The position numbers were made by a program, and so were the translations under genes. Positions 11,715 through 22,456 of a DNA stretch of 64,000 nt are shown here, one piece after another; the stretch's first letter is position 1, and every line of letters starts with the position of its first letter. This DNA is from Lotus japonicus (lineage: Eukaryota > Streptophyta > Magnoliopsida > Fabales > Fabaceae), in the NCBI RefSeq assembly GCF_012489685.1, contig NC_080046.1, forward strand, positions 62,759,984-62,823,983. Direction: 5' to 3'. A model generated the notes under the pieces. The model was not told where the DNA came from and made no database searches. It saw only the letters and a program-made list of their open reading frames with translations.

Positions 11715-12804
11715 TGCTTTGGAACTAAACCCTTAAGATTCAATCATAGTAAAGCAGATACGGATTTTGTCGTCCTCTGAGAGGTGTAATATTTGGGATT
11801 AGATTTCATTGAATGACCTCTGTGTATTCTAGTGATTCAAATACAAACCAAGTCTAACAATATGATTCATATACACCAGTTCAACCTACTTCATCGATGT
11901 CTCGCATGAATAGATAACAATAACTATCTAATCCTAAACATTAATTGATGTCTCACATGATTAAGAAAGATAATTATCATGAAGTTTAGGTGTTTAAGTG
12001 ACTAACAAACCTAACTCTATGTCTAGCAATTAGGATTATTAGGTGATTAAATCTAGTTCGGACTCAAAACGTTGTAGCTTTCGCTCACAAGTCGAATGAA
12101 GCAAAATATCCTAGGTGATCAATCTAAGATATAGCATGAAGATCAAGAGAAAACCACTAAACCATAGACAAGAAGCATGCTTTATATAAAAGAAAATTAC
12201 ATAGAAAGCATAAGTATCATACAACTACATCAAATCCCAACAAAAGGGAGATTAGTTATCCATTTTCGTGGATAACTTTACAAATAGAGAAGAAGAATGA
12301 GAAGAACCGAATCCGTCGCGGTGTCTCGTCGCCGAATTCGACCTCCGGAGCTTCTTCTCTAGTCTCCTAAACTTCTCCCCTTGTCTCTCAAGTGTTTCCC
12401 TCTGTTTGGGTTCTGTTATAATCCTCCTCTCTCTACAGATTTCTAAAGAGAGGGCTTAAATAGGAAATTTCGTCATATAGAGTGCACGGCGGTCTCTGAG
12501 GAGCACCCGACACTCCGCTTTCTTCAAAGTGACCTTGACCGCCAGAAGCGCCCGGCAGCCTTTGAGAAGCGCTTGACATTCAGGAACTTCAAATTTGTAA
12601 TTCCTATTCAAAGCTTGCATTTTCTTCAATCTTCAACCCTACAACACTTTTTGAGATTAGAATCAATTCTTGTGCATATTCTAACTAAATTTCACATATC
12701 AAGAAGTTCTAATCAAAAGAGGGTGAAGTTATCAAATATAACTCATTAATCACAAAGATAAGTGTCTAAATTGCATATCAAAACTAGGTAAATGACACTT
12801 ATCA
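11715..12804 (-). mobile_element. Diverged solo LTR related to the gag-only element
   Basis: Shares landmarks with the LTRs at 3887-5065 and 55830-57224. These include an early tttgtcgt block followed by gaggtgtaat, the cctct-tgtattct block, the gattagttatcc-type block, and the terminal cacttatca. Flanks are tgcac (11710-11714) and agcac (12805-12809), a target duplication with one mismatch. It lacks an internal region. It interrupts a FAR1-like transposase frame. Confidence 0.75.
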
Positions 12805-13245
12805 AGCACCATCGATGACGAGCCTTTGAAAAAACAATCTCAATAAAACAATCTCAATAGCTTTTTTCATTGCTCTATCTTGATCAGTAATTATAGCATT
12901 CGGAGCATGTCCATGCATACATTCTAACCACGTAGAGAATGCCCAAGTAAAAGTTTGAGTGTCCTCATTTGACAATAGAGCACAACCTAGCAACATAGAT
13001 AGATTGACCATGATGATTTACTCCAAGAAATGGAGCAAAAGGCATATCATACTTATTTGTTAAGTAAGTGGTATCAAACGTTATGGCTTCACCAAAATAC
13101 TCATATGCTCCCCTAGACCTTGCATCTGCCCAGAATACATTTCGTAACTGACTTTTATCATCTACATCCATCTGTATATTAAAGCTGACTATTTTGTTTT
13201 TCCTTTCTCACAAAATAGCTTTGCATCGCTTCAGCATCTCATCTC
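12805..13245 (-). pseudogene. FAR1/FHY3-like MULE transposase fragment
   Basis: Minus-strand pieces in order: DAEAMQSYFVRKEKQNSQ, then RNVFWADARSRGAYEYFG, FDTTYLTNKYDMPFAPFLG, LLGCALLSNEDTQTFTW, TDQDRAMKKAI and RHRWC. These match the MULE transposase core of FAR1/FHY3 proteins, including the first acidic residue in FDTTY. At least three frame breaks and one stop separate the pieces. The fragment ends where the solo LTR at 11715-12804 is inserted, just after RHRWC. FHY3 and FAR1 are transposase-derived transcription factors in phytochrome A signalling. This fragment could be from such a gene or from a MULE. It is not functional. Confidence 0.85.
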
Positions 13246-14769
13246 CTGTACACATGCTCATTTAAGTTTACAAGTGTGCTCATTTATGTTTACATTTACA
13301 ATACACTTGTTTGCAACCTAGCAACTTTACAAATTGCATCTTCAGAAACTAGCAAACTAGATCACTGTTAGAACTTAGAAGAATGGAGCACTGTACATTT
13401 TGTTACTTGAAAGTGCCAGTTGCGCCCAAGATTTCCTCGTCACTAGCAGTCTAGCAGGTACTAGTACTACAGTAATCTTATTTTAAGGATTCTTGTAGCA
13501 CATCAATCCTTCAACAGCTGTAGAGTAGAAAGTAGAAATTGTCCAATTAGAAAGCAACAATGTCAACAATGAAAGGAGAACTCTTTCAGTTTTGGGGTAG
13601 AAGGAAACAGGGCTTAGGGAACCACATTATTATATTGCCCATTTTTTCCCCTCTTCTTTTTGTAACTTTAGCATAATATCATCATCTTAAAACTTAAATG
13701 TTCCCAAGATAAATGGTTCTCTTCATTTCTGATACCAAAAAGGGGAAAACAGTTATATCCACGAGAAATCTGGTTATATGATTCTCTCACCGTGTGTGGA
13801 GTGACCTATTTTCATTTTTCAGTGTACTCTACATGGAAAACGATGGAAAGTAAGTCAGCATGTACTAGAAGACCCATCATGGCCATGTACCTATGCGGAG
13901 GACCTCATAATGGTGAAGATTATGCATCATTGTCTTTCATGAACACCAGAACAAAAACAAGGGTAGTTAGTAAAAAAATCTCCTGATAACAAACAGGGAT
14001 ATATAGAATGAAAAATAATGAATTAGTAGAGGTACAATGGGTATCTCCTCAAGGTTCAAGTATGACATCAAAATTGAGCAATAAAAACAGAAATTGGCCA
14101 TGGAGAAATTTGTAACCCATTTACCTTAACTCATTTGTGTGTTCAAGCTTGCGACTTTCTTTGATAGTAGACTCTGTATCAGCAATCTCATAAATACTGA
14201 CAGTTAGAATTCAGGCCAATAAATATGATCATTAAGCAATCTATCTCTAAACAAGAGAAATCATATATTCAACAAAATTCTGACTTAAATCCGACCAGTT
14301 AAATAAGACCATATAGAGCATTTCTTCGGTAAAACATGAGTTACATTTATCCACAGACGCTACATTTGGATATGACTCAACTATGACCCTGATATTCCGG
14401 GTGTGCAAAGCAACAAAGGAAATCAAAGCATGGATAGAGCAATAGTAATGCTTACAATAATATGACTTAGCCTTGCTAACTTGATGGATTGTTGCATGGT
14501 TGCACCACGTCAGTCCCTCCAACAAGCTAAAGAAAAAGGAAAAATGCCAATCAAATAGATTATTTAGATGCATTTACAACCAGTTAACCACCATAAGATA
14601 AGAGGCAAAACAAGACAAACTTTAAGCGATGCAGTAAAAATGCAGCCATACAATTCACACATAATTAATCATTTCAGAAAAATAGATTAGAACACACCAC
14701 CACAGCACAGTTGGCATCATTTCAGAACCTAGAGCTTTAAGCTGCTCAATGATGAATGGCAAGCTCTAT
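13246..14769. other. No gene recognised
   Basis: A/T-rich sequence with short ORFs on both strands. I saw no family motif, tRNA or repeat boundary. Confidence 0.4.
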
Positions 14770-14967
14770 TGTTAGACACACTCAATTAGTGAGAGTGGGT
14801 TAATTAGCGGGTGAGTTAGTGAGTGAGGCATGTTGGCGATAAATAGAGAGTTTAGGGTGAGTATTGATATCTTTTGGATCATTTGGGGTATGGGACTTAG
14901 GGAGACTGGCTGAGTCTCTCCAATTACTCAGCAACCTTTTACTTTTCTTCATTCAATATATCCAGTT
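14770..14967 (+). mobile_element. Possible small copia-type solo LTR
   Basis: Begins tgttagacacactcaa and ends near tatcaca, about 200 bp, with a cttttctt-ttcattcaat stretch like the 3' part of short plant copia LTRs. caagctct occurs just outside on both sides, but not cleanly adjacent to TG and CA. The element type therefore remains open. Confidence 0.4.
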
Positions 14968-15737
14968 CCTATCACAAGCTCTCTGGATAAAGAAAAATGT
15001 GAAGAACAGAAGAAATATGCCAGAATGATTATATTTTGATAAAATTTGAATCAAAAGAAAATTAAATCCATGATAAAAAATCAAAGTATCAAAACAAAGC
15101 ATCTATGAGACAACACACAAGCAAGGAAATATTCGGGCATGGTGCTTCTAAGAGAGCGTGCAATATGGACGTGGTAGAATATTGTGGTTGGAACATGGAA
15201 TAGAACACTTGAAAATAATCGCAATAAACTGAAGCAAAAATAAAAGATTATAATATTGGTATATAAAATTTCATGATCTTAATCCAATTATCAACAAGGT
15301 CGTATGGAAAATATCATTTTGCAATCTTTCTCTCTGTCCTTTAATTTGTAATTTACAATTATCTTTGAAAACAAAAAAGATAAAACTAACCTGCCCTCAC
15401 AAGAGGAATTGTTTTTGCCAGTATCTTCAATGGATTTTTTGAATCCAGATTTTTAGAGGCTTCTACCAATGGATGAGCTCAAATCCTTAAATGATACCAG
15501 TGCTTCACCCTCTGTCCTCACTCTCAGTTTCTAACTTGTGAATAAATTTCAACATAAAGTTTAAAATCTTATATATGGTCAAAAGTCAAAACCAACAAAA
15601 GCAATTGAAGAAAGGACTAATACAGTCAACCTATCGTAATCAGACCTTGCATTTGCAGTTTTCGTGCACAACAGAGGCCACCATTTTGTGTAATAGAGAT
15701 AATGCTTGTTGGTGAACCTATAGTATTCTTATATCCC
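14968..15737. other. No gene recognised
   Basis: A/T-rich stretch downstream of the PPR pseudogene. No motifs seen. Confidence 0.35.
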
Positions 15738-17198
15738 TAATTATCAATTACAACCCTGCTGAGTCCAGCTTCCTTTACTGTACTTCCTCCCTTTTTTCAT
15801 GTAACCCATAATTTTCTACTATAACATTTGTTTGTTTTATTTCTTGCATTGGTATAAGATCTGAGATTCTTCCAGCAGCTGCATAAGTGCTTGAAATGAG
15901 GAGGGAATCTGTTGGATGCACTGCATAAATGTTGTCTAAGACATCTTTCACACATTCCGCCAATTTAACATCTCCATAGACTCGGCAAGCAGAAAGCAGT
16001 GTACGTCATGCAGTAGCATCACCCTTAATTGGCAAGCTCTTGATTAGTTTATATGCTTCATGTAGCATTCCTGCTCGACCCAAGAGATCAATAAGGCATC
16101 CATATTGCTCAATCTGTGGTGAAAAGCCATATTCCTGAACCATGCGCTTAAAAATATCCATCCCCTCAATTACAAGTCCTCCATGACTACAAGCAGTCAG
16201 AATTGCCAAAAAGGTGACTACATTTGGTCTAAACCCCCCCGTTCTCCATCTTATTGAAAAGTTTAATGGCCTTAGTTGGCTGGCCATGAACTCCATGACC
16301 TGAAATCATGGCTGTCCAAGATTTCACATCTTTATCTTCCATCCTCTCAAATATGCCCATAGCCTCATCTTGAAAGCCACATTTAGCACACATATCAACT
16401 AGAGTTGTTCCCAGAATTGCATCCAGTTGTAGTTTCTCCTCTTCAATAAAACTAGTAACGTGACGAACTAGATGTATAGATTCGGATGCAGGGCAAGCTG
16501 AAAGCAGCCCCACAAAGGTAGAAGAATTAGTTTTCATTCCTTGAATTCTCATTTTCTGTAATAAATACAATGCTTCTCCTACCAGACCATTCCTTGCATA
16601 ATTTCCTATTAAACAATTCCATAAGACAACATCCTTATCAACAAGACTATCAAAAATCTTACGCCCCCAATGCACAAGTCCTGTTTTCACATACATATCT
16701 ATCAATGCAGTAAGGACATTTAAATGAGAACTAAATCCAATTTGGATACAGTAACCATGGAGGGACTTCCCAACAACAAAGTTCCCTGTATCACCGGCTG
16801 CTGGCAAAAGGATCAAGACGGTGGAAGCACTAGCTATAAGCCCACTCCAACACATCTTCGTAAACAAATCAAAAACCGAATTCCAAGAGACCAAGTCATT
16901 CCCTTCAGGAAACTCATCAAACAGCTTATGTGCATCTTCAATTCTTCTACAAGCACAATAGAAACGCAAAAGGGTATTCTTAACATCAACAAACAAAGAT
17001 TGGGGGTTTGAATGTCGCTGAAAATGGAGGTTGCATAGTCCATATCGAGAATGGAAGCATAGAGAAGCTTGCTGAGAGTGGTCTTGACCATGCGGGCTTT
17101 TTGCATGAGTTCAACAATGCAAGAGTGGTGTTTGCGATGCTATGCATGTTGTTGTAGCCTCGTAGGTTGAAACTTGAAAGTAACTGTGCTTTACGCAA
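15738..17198 (-). pseudogene. PLS-class PPR protein gene, decayed
   Basis: The minus strand reads a chain of pentatricopeptide repeats with an E-type tail: WNCLIGNYARNGLVGEAL, GTTLVDMCAKCGFQDEAM, KSWTAMISGHGVHGQPTKAI, VVTFLAILTACSHGGLV and CLIDLLGRAGMLHEAYKLI. It resembles the group of the Arabidopsis mitochondrial protein At1g26900 as I remember it. Damage: a frame break near 17100; a jump from SDIQTPN straight into FVDVKNTLLRFYC that drops several repeats; a second shortened repeat after NDLVSWN; a frame break near 16250; a tryptophan codon turned into TGA near 16008 (read as GDATA-stop-RTLLSACRVYG); and another shift near 15780 before an old stop at 15738. Members of the family bind organelle RNA. 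This copy cannot make a full protein. Confidence 0.88.
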
Positions 17199-17461
17199 AA
17201 ATCATGAATAACAAAGAGAGGGAGAGTATGTCGTTTTTTTACTCAGTTGTTTGTTTGGTCATCCTATTGGGCTTTTTTATATATACTTTTTGCTTTGGGT
17301 CAACCCAACAATTAGAATTGAAAGAATGAAAGTTTTTCTTTTTTGATAGGCATTCAAAGAATGAAAGTGACCCCATGATATTCACAAGTTATTATTTTAT
17401 TTTTATTAAGTTTTTCATTCTTAGTGTTTGACTCAGCTTATTTCTGACTTATCACTTATAA
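17199..17461. other. Upstream flank of the PPR pseudogene
   Basis: A/T-rich, no further feature seen before the terminal inverted repeat at 17462. Confidence 0.35.
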
Positions 17462-18498
17462 GAGCATCTCCAATGTTTGTTCTTAGTTTTTAGTTCTTAA
17501 CACTATTCATGTGGGCAAGTACTGTCACATGTGTTTAAGCAACTCTTTGCAATTTTACTTCAACCATGAGTTTTTAGTTCTTCACACTATTCATTTGTTC
17601 ATCATGTCCCACAATACCATTATATTAATATTTTTTATTTCTATATAATTTAAATTTAAATGATAATTCAACACTTAAATTGAATGAATGACAGAGAAAA
17701 AATTGACTTTTTATGTTAAGAACTCAAAAAGTAAAACTTCTTATATAAGAAGAGAAGGGATATATTAACTCCAGGAGTCAATTAAAAAATATACTTCCAC
17801 TCTTAACCATTGATTTTATTAAAATATTATGGCTGAGATTAAAACCTAATTAATCTCATCTGAACCTTCCTTGCACTATTGCCGGAACCGGCCCTGAGAA
17901 AGCACGTACATGGTTCTCAATTAGAATCTTGCACCTCTCCTCCTCTCTCACATCCAATCCATCGTCCAATGTCGAGAAATCAAAAATACATCACAAATAT
18001 TTGTAAAAGGGCCACAACACAAGAGACATAGAAAGGGAATTAATGTTTCACAATGTTTCACTTTTTCACCCAAGCAGAGAATTGGCTTGCGAATTGGCTT
18101 AAAACATCCTAAAGAATAAAACCACTTTGTCTAATCCCCAATAGACAATACTCTATGTTGGGTGGAGGCCAACTTTTTCACCCAATAGCCACTTTGTGTA
18201 ATTTGATGGAGAATAAAGGGCAGTAAGACAACAACTCCGATCAACATAAATTTTCTCTTGGATGTGCAGCCTGCAACAACTCAAGGAAAGAGTTTAATTA
18301 AGTTTTAATCTCAGCCGTTATATTTTAATAAAATCAATGGTTAAGATTGGGAGTATGTTTTTTAATTGACTCCTGGAGTTAATATATTCCTCATCATATA
18401 AGAACCTAGCTCCACGTCATCAACTTCAGTGATTAAGAACTCAGTTCTTAGTTCTTAACTCAAAAATAAGAACTAAGAACCTTGCATTGGAGATGCTC
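17462..18498. mobile_element. PIF/Harbinger-type inverted-repeat element
   Basis: Left end GAGCATCTCCAATG and right end CATTGGAGATGCTC are perfect inverted repeats. They are flanked by TAA on both sides (17459-17461 and 18499-18501), the three-base target of PIF/Harbinger and Tourist elements. The subterminal parts are also inverted (ttcttagttcttaac). It encodes no transposase and holds a second element. Confidence 0.82.
17761..18386. mobile_element. Nested long-inverted-repeat element
   Basis: About 85-bp arms at 17761-17846 and 18302-18386 are inverted copies of each other, starting tatattaactccaggag, with a few mismatches. The middle (about 450 bp) is non-coding. Long arms suggest a MULE-type or foldback MITE. 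No clear target duplication is seen. It lies inside the Harbinger-type element and so inserted later. Confidence 0.7.
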
Positions 18499-18514
18499 TA
18501 AGTTACTTTTAAGT

Positions 18515-19310
18515 GCTTGTAGGCAATGGTGAGTCAATTAGAATATGGGAGGACAGATGGTTATGGACTCGAGAAATTCTTCCCTCTCCTATTGATCTCT
18601 CGGTACTAGTGGGCTCGACACTTAGCGCTTTGACAGACAATCACTTAGGGGAATGGAACATCAACCAGGTAAGGAAGATTTTCCCCCTAATATAGCCTTA
18701 AAAATCTTCCAAACTCCCATTGGCCTCACAGGAGAAGGAGGCCAATTCATCTGGCCCCATACAACAAATGACATTTACAATATCAAAACAAGCTACCACT
18801 TGCCGCGTGCAGCGGCTAATGAGATCCCTCAACACAGCACAACCTCTTACTCCACTCCAAATGAGGTGTGGAAAACCATATGGAACAATACGCTCCCACA
18901 AAAGGTGAAAATGTTTATGTGGAAGGCTTGTCAAAATGCAGTGGCGGTCCAAGCTAATTTGGCGCAAAGAAGAATTGCAAGATCAGATATGTGTACGCTG
19001 TGTGGGGAAGCACCGGAAACAATTGAACATGCAGTACTGCTCTGTCCTTGGACAAGAGCAGTATGGTTTGGGGCCCCTAACCAATGGACTGCCTCAGCAC
19101 AAGGTTTGTCTAGCTTTGATAATTGGCTCCTGGGAAGACTAAATTACACTGAACAAACGGCTACTCAAGGGGCCTTGATTTTGGGGCCCCTAACCAATGG
19201 ACTGCCTCACTGTGTGGGCTACCTGGAAAGGGAGAAACAGGGTTGTGTTCAACTCTGTTCCCCCTAACCCCTATGCTACTATCAGACGTATACAGAGTAA
19301 TGGTATGTAG
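18515..19310 (+). pseudogene. LINE reverse transcriptase C-terminal fragment (zf-RVT)
   Basis: Reads VGNGESIRIWEDRWL, then WKTIWNNTLPQKVKMFMWKA, then CTLCGEAPETIEHAVLLCPW. This is the zinc-binding zf-RVT region that follows reverse transcriptase in plant LINEs, with its CxxC and HxxxxC residues kept. A frame break lies near 18690. A 30-bp copied insertion near 19180-19209 breaks the frame again before the TVWATWKGRN segment. The N-terminal part is cut off at the Harbinger-type element boundary. Not functional. Confidence 0.85.
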
Positions 19311-19754
19311 ACAAAAAAAAAATTACAATTACTTCATCTTTAGATTGTTATTATAATAATTGCAATGGGTAAAGAAAATGTTATGCTTAAAAAATAGCAA
19401 AATAATATGAAAACATATTATACGAAGATAAAGAAATACAAAAAATATTGTTTCAAAAAAAAACGAAATACAAAAATAACTACGTGTAATATAAGTGATA
19501 TAAAATTACACAATAAAAATATAATGCACAGAAATGAATTAATATTTTTATAATATTTTGTGAATATTTAATAACTAATATTTATAAATTATTTATATAA
19601 ATAATACTATATATAATATCTTCCCAAGCATCAAACAACTCACTACATGAGTTAGTAATTAATTAGATAAACTACAATCTATTGATGAAACAAAATAACA
19701 CAACACAGCACATAAACTGGAGCAAATTAGGATCACGGACGTCCTACTTTCGTC
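19311..19754. other. A/T-rich spacer downstream of the I9 inhibitor gene
   Basis: Very A/T-rich. It probably contains the 3' UTR of the minus-strand gene at its right edge. No other feature seen. Confidence 0.4.
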
Positions 19755-20993
19755 CTACTTTATTATCTTACAGCCCCTGGATCGAATAACACGACGAACA
19801 CCTGGTTGCTCTGCAAAATTAAAACACCAAGCAGAAACTGTTAAGCATAGATTGGGGGGCATTGAAATATGAAAGATTAGCAAATCATGCACGATAATGA
19901 TGCCTGAATTCATGACAATGAAACAAATGTAATTTCTTGTCGAAGTCATCGTATAGATCTCTATTTGAAGGAGGAGATTCCAATTTGGGTGCAAATACAT
20001 GATCCTAAAACTAGACCCCAAGCCATGTGAGTAGCTCGAAAGGTGGAATTAGCTACACGGATGACAACAAGTTCTCCAGGGAGAAGTGCAAAAAATGTGT
20101 TTCACAATTCAAGTCTAATCCACAGTCAAAAGAGCTGTGAGTGCAGCTACTCCCCCAGTCAAAATCCAAAGGTAACACATAATTCCATTTCTCCCAAGCT
20201 AGTTAAGTCATTAAGCTTAGAGAACCATGGGCATTGAAGGATGAGTGTTAAACTAGGGGATGGTCATGGGTGATGCCTCAAGTCATGTTTATCGGATCGG
20301 ATCGGTGCCTATGTGTTGGAAATTGGAGGACTGAACTTATTCTAGAAGTAGCCTAGCTTAGAACCCTTAGGGAAGTAGTAATAACAAATTGGCAGCATAT
20401 TACTATGAAATGAAATTCCAAGTAGAGGGGCAAGAATCCATATTTGTCTCTAAGAGCACGGTTTCCTATTAATCTAATCCTACTCACGATACCAAGGAAA
20501 CCATAATTCACTGTGCTCTAATTTCTTGCATCATCATAAAACCAAACTTACTTAAAAGTTGAACAGCATTCTCAGGAGTAATTACAGCAGAGAAGTGATA
20601 ATTTATTCCATCTTCAAAATCGTACACCACAGCCTCCTTGGCAGCCTCCTCACTGCAATCAATAACATTTTGAGTTGATTGTTCTGAGGAAATTAAACAA
20701 ACGGGAAGGGAATAGGAGAGAAATAGAATCACGCACGCACGCACTCACCTGCCAAGGACCGCCGAGAGGGTTCGAATGGGGTAACTGTTGTCCGCGGACG
20801 CCTTGGTAAAGACGATGTGAGACACAGGAGCCGAAGAAGATGATGTATCAGCTTTCGGATGGTGGAGGGGTTTCGCACCAGAGGAATAGGACATAGCGGC
20901 GGCGATGCTGCGAATCAGAGGTGGTGGTTTCAGTAACGAGGAGGTTTGTTGAGTATGAGAGGGTTTCAGGAACATACGCTTGATCATCATCAT
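19755..20993 (-). CDS. Subtilisin-propeptide-like (I9) protease inhibitor
   Basis: Three exons on the minus strand: 20749-20993, 20552-20652 and 19755-19810, all with GT-AG introns. They join in frame to 402 bases, 133 residues plus stop. Residues about 58-65 (SHIVFTKA), RTLSAVLGSEEAAKEAVVY, then FSAVITPENAVQLL and KQPGV form an inhibitor I9 fold, the shape of a free subtilase propeptide. Plants have stand-alone proteins of this kind, such as Arabidopsis SPI-1 (At1g71950), which bind and inhibit or stabilise subtilases. The first 45 residues are basic and serine-rich; they could be an organelle or secretion leader, or simply disordered. The last residues (IRSRGCKIIK) differ from the usual VVPS-type ending. 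All splice sites and the frame are intact, so this is probably a live gene. If intron 2 is retained the frame stops at 20508 instead. Confidence 0.82.
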
Positions 20994-21339
20994 GTCTTCG
21001 ACAATGGGGCTAGGGTTTCACCAACTATGAACTCAAAATATAATGTGTGGATGGAGGTAGAAAAGGATATATAAAAAGCTGTAATATTGAAATTTTGAAA
21101 TGGGCCACTTGGCCCATGATGGTGGTCAGCTAGTTACATAGCCCGATTTACTCTTGTGCAGATATGGGAATAAAACTTAAAGAAACGGGGATTAACTTAA
21201 ATCTCAACTTAAGACTAGTACAAGCTAAAACTAGAATTAAAACATAATGGACATGACCCTCAAGGTGCAAATTCACATGGATGAGCAACCCTAGGAATGA
21301 CTACATTACTAACGAGAAGATAGATAGGGTCTGCCTACA
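20994..21339. promoter_or_regulatory. Probable 5' UTR and promoter of the I9 gene
   Basis: Immediately upstream of the minus-strand start codon. A tatataaaaag stretch at about 21069-21080 is placed like a TATA box about 75 bp upstream of the ATG. Nothing else recognised. Confidence 0.4.
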
Positions 21340-21490
21340 TGGGTTGACACAATTGACTTTAGGTTCCAGGTTTAATTCTCACCTTCTCATAGGTCGAGAG
21401 TTCGAATCCTCCTGTGATCAGTAAAATTCCAGTTGGTAGGCAACTCTCTTTGGGAGATCCCACGGGGAAATCCCCACATAAGTGATCAAA
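21340..21490 (+). repeat. Possible tRNA-like SINE remnant
   Basis: Contains gagttcgaatcct, close to a pol III B-box, with ggttccaggtttaattct upstream. No clear A-box or target duplication. Weak. Confidence 0.3.
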
Positions 21491-21610
21491 ATCAGTGGAA
21501 GAACATGATGGAGAGAGTGGAGGCGTGTAAAAAGAAACTCACTAAATGGCAGCAATCAACATTCAAAGTAGCGGAAAAAGAAATTGTTAAATATGTTAAA
21601 GAAAACTTTT
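21491..21610 (+). pseudogene. LINE fragment
   Basis: Reads MMERVEACKKKLTKWQQ followed by TFKVAEKEI. This is the charged stretch with a conserved LxxW found between endonuclease and reverse transcriptase in plant LINEs. Very short. Confidence 0.45.
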
Positions 21611-22456
21611 GAAGGTGTATATTTTCAATAGGAATTGGTTTATGATAGGAAGCTAGTTCCTATCAAGCCAAGAACAATAGAACCCTAAAATCTAAAATAA
21701 GAAAAAGATAAGAAAATGATAGAAAATAAAGACTTGATCAATTTTCTTGTTATCTATTCAAGAGCAAAAGGTACAATTTATAACTAAACATAATTCTCTA
21801 GATTACCAACAAGTGGCATCATCCTAATAAAGAGAATATTTTAAAAGTTGATACCTAATAAGAGTTTGGACATTAAAACTATGTTAATGAACTATAGATA
21901 GTAAAGGATAAAGTGCATAAGACCCAATAACCATAAGCCCATTAGGATGAGCCTTCTACCAAAATCATCAACCTCTTGGGATTCCTAGGTGTCATTGACT
22001 ACTTTTGCATGCTCTGTGTTATTCGCGTGCTTTGTTTAGGTAAATATTATAAGGTCATGATCTATCGATCCAATCATGTAGTGTTAACATTACATATATT
22101 GGCTTTGAATTCTCAACTTCTCATATTAATTCTGTATATATTTGTTCCATGCCATATTAAGTCTGGGCCATTTTCCTTCAATAGTAATATTGTAATGAAC
22201 TATAATTAGGGAGTCATTCGAAGAGAAGGGGTTGGTTTGGTATGGATTGTTGTGATGGAAAGCAGGGTTGGTTTGGTCTCATACACAATCATTCAGTCAT
22301 TTTAAATTTAAATTTTTTTGCTTGCTTTTTGTGTTTTTCATTTTTTCATTTTCAAGTTCGAGGTTCTTAAGAAAATATAGAGGTACACAACAGAAATAGG
22401 TTGAAATTCACCTATTTTCATTTTATCTCTAGCTCATCTTAGTTTGAACTTATTTC
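21611..22456. other. No gene recognised
   Basis: A/T-rich. A 77-codon ORF near 21976 shows no motif. Confidence 0.35.

Noticed and set aside
16724..17011. Plus-strand ORF across the PPR region
   Set aside because: Antisense to the PPR pseudogene, with no independent support.
20508..20652. I9 gene ending at the stop at 20508 (two-exon model)
   Set aside because: A strong donor inside the exon at 20551 and a matching exon at 19755-19810 that supplies the conserved KQPGV motif make the three-exon model better.
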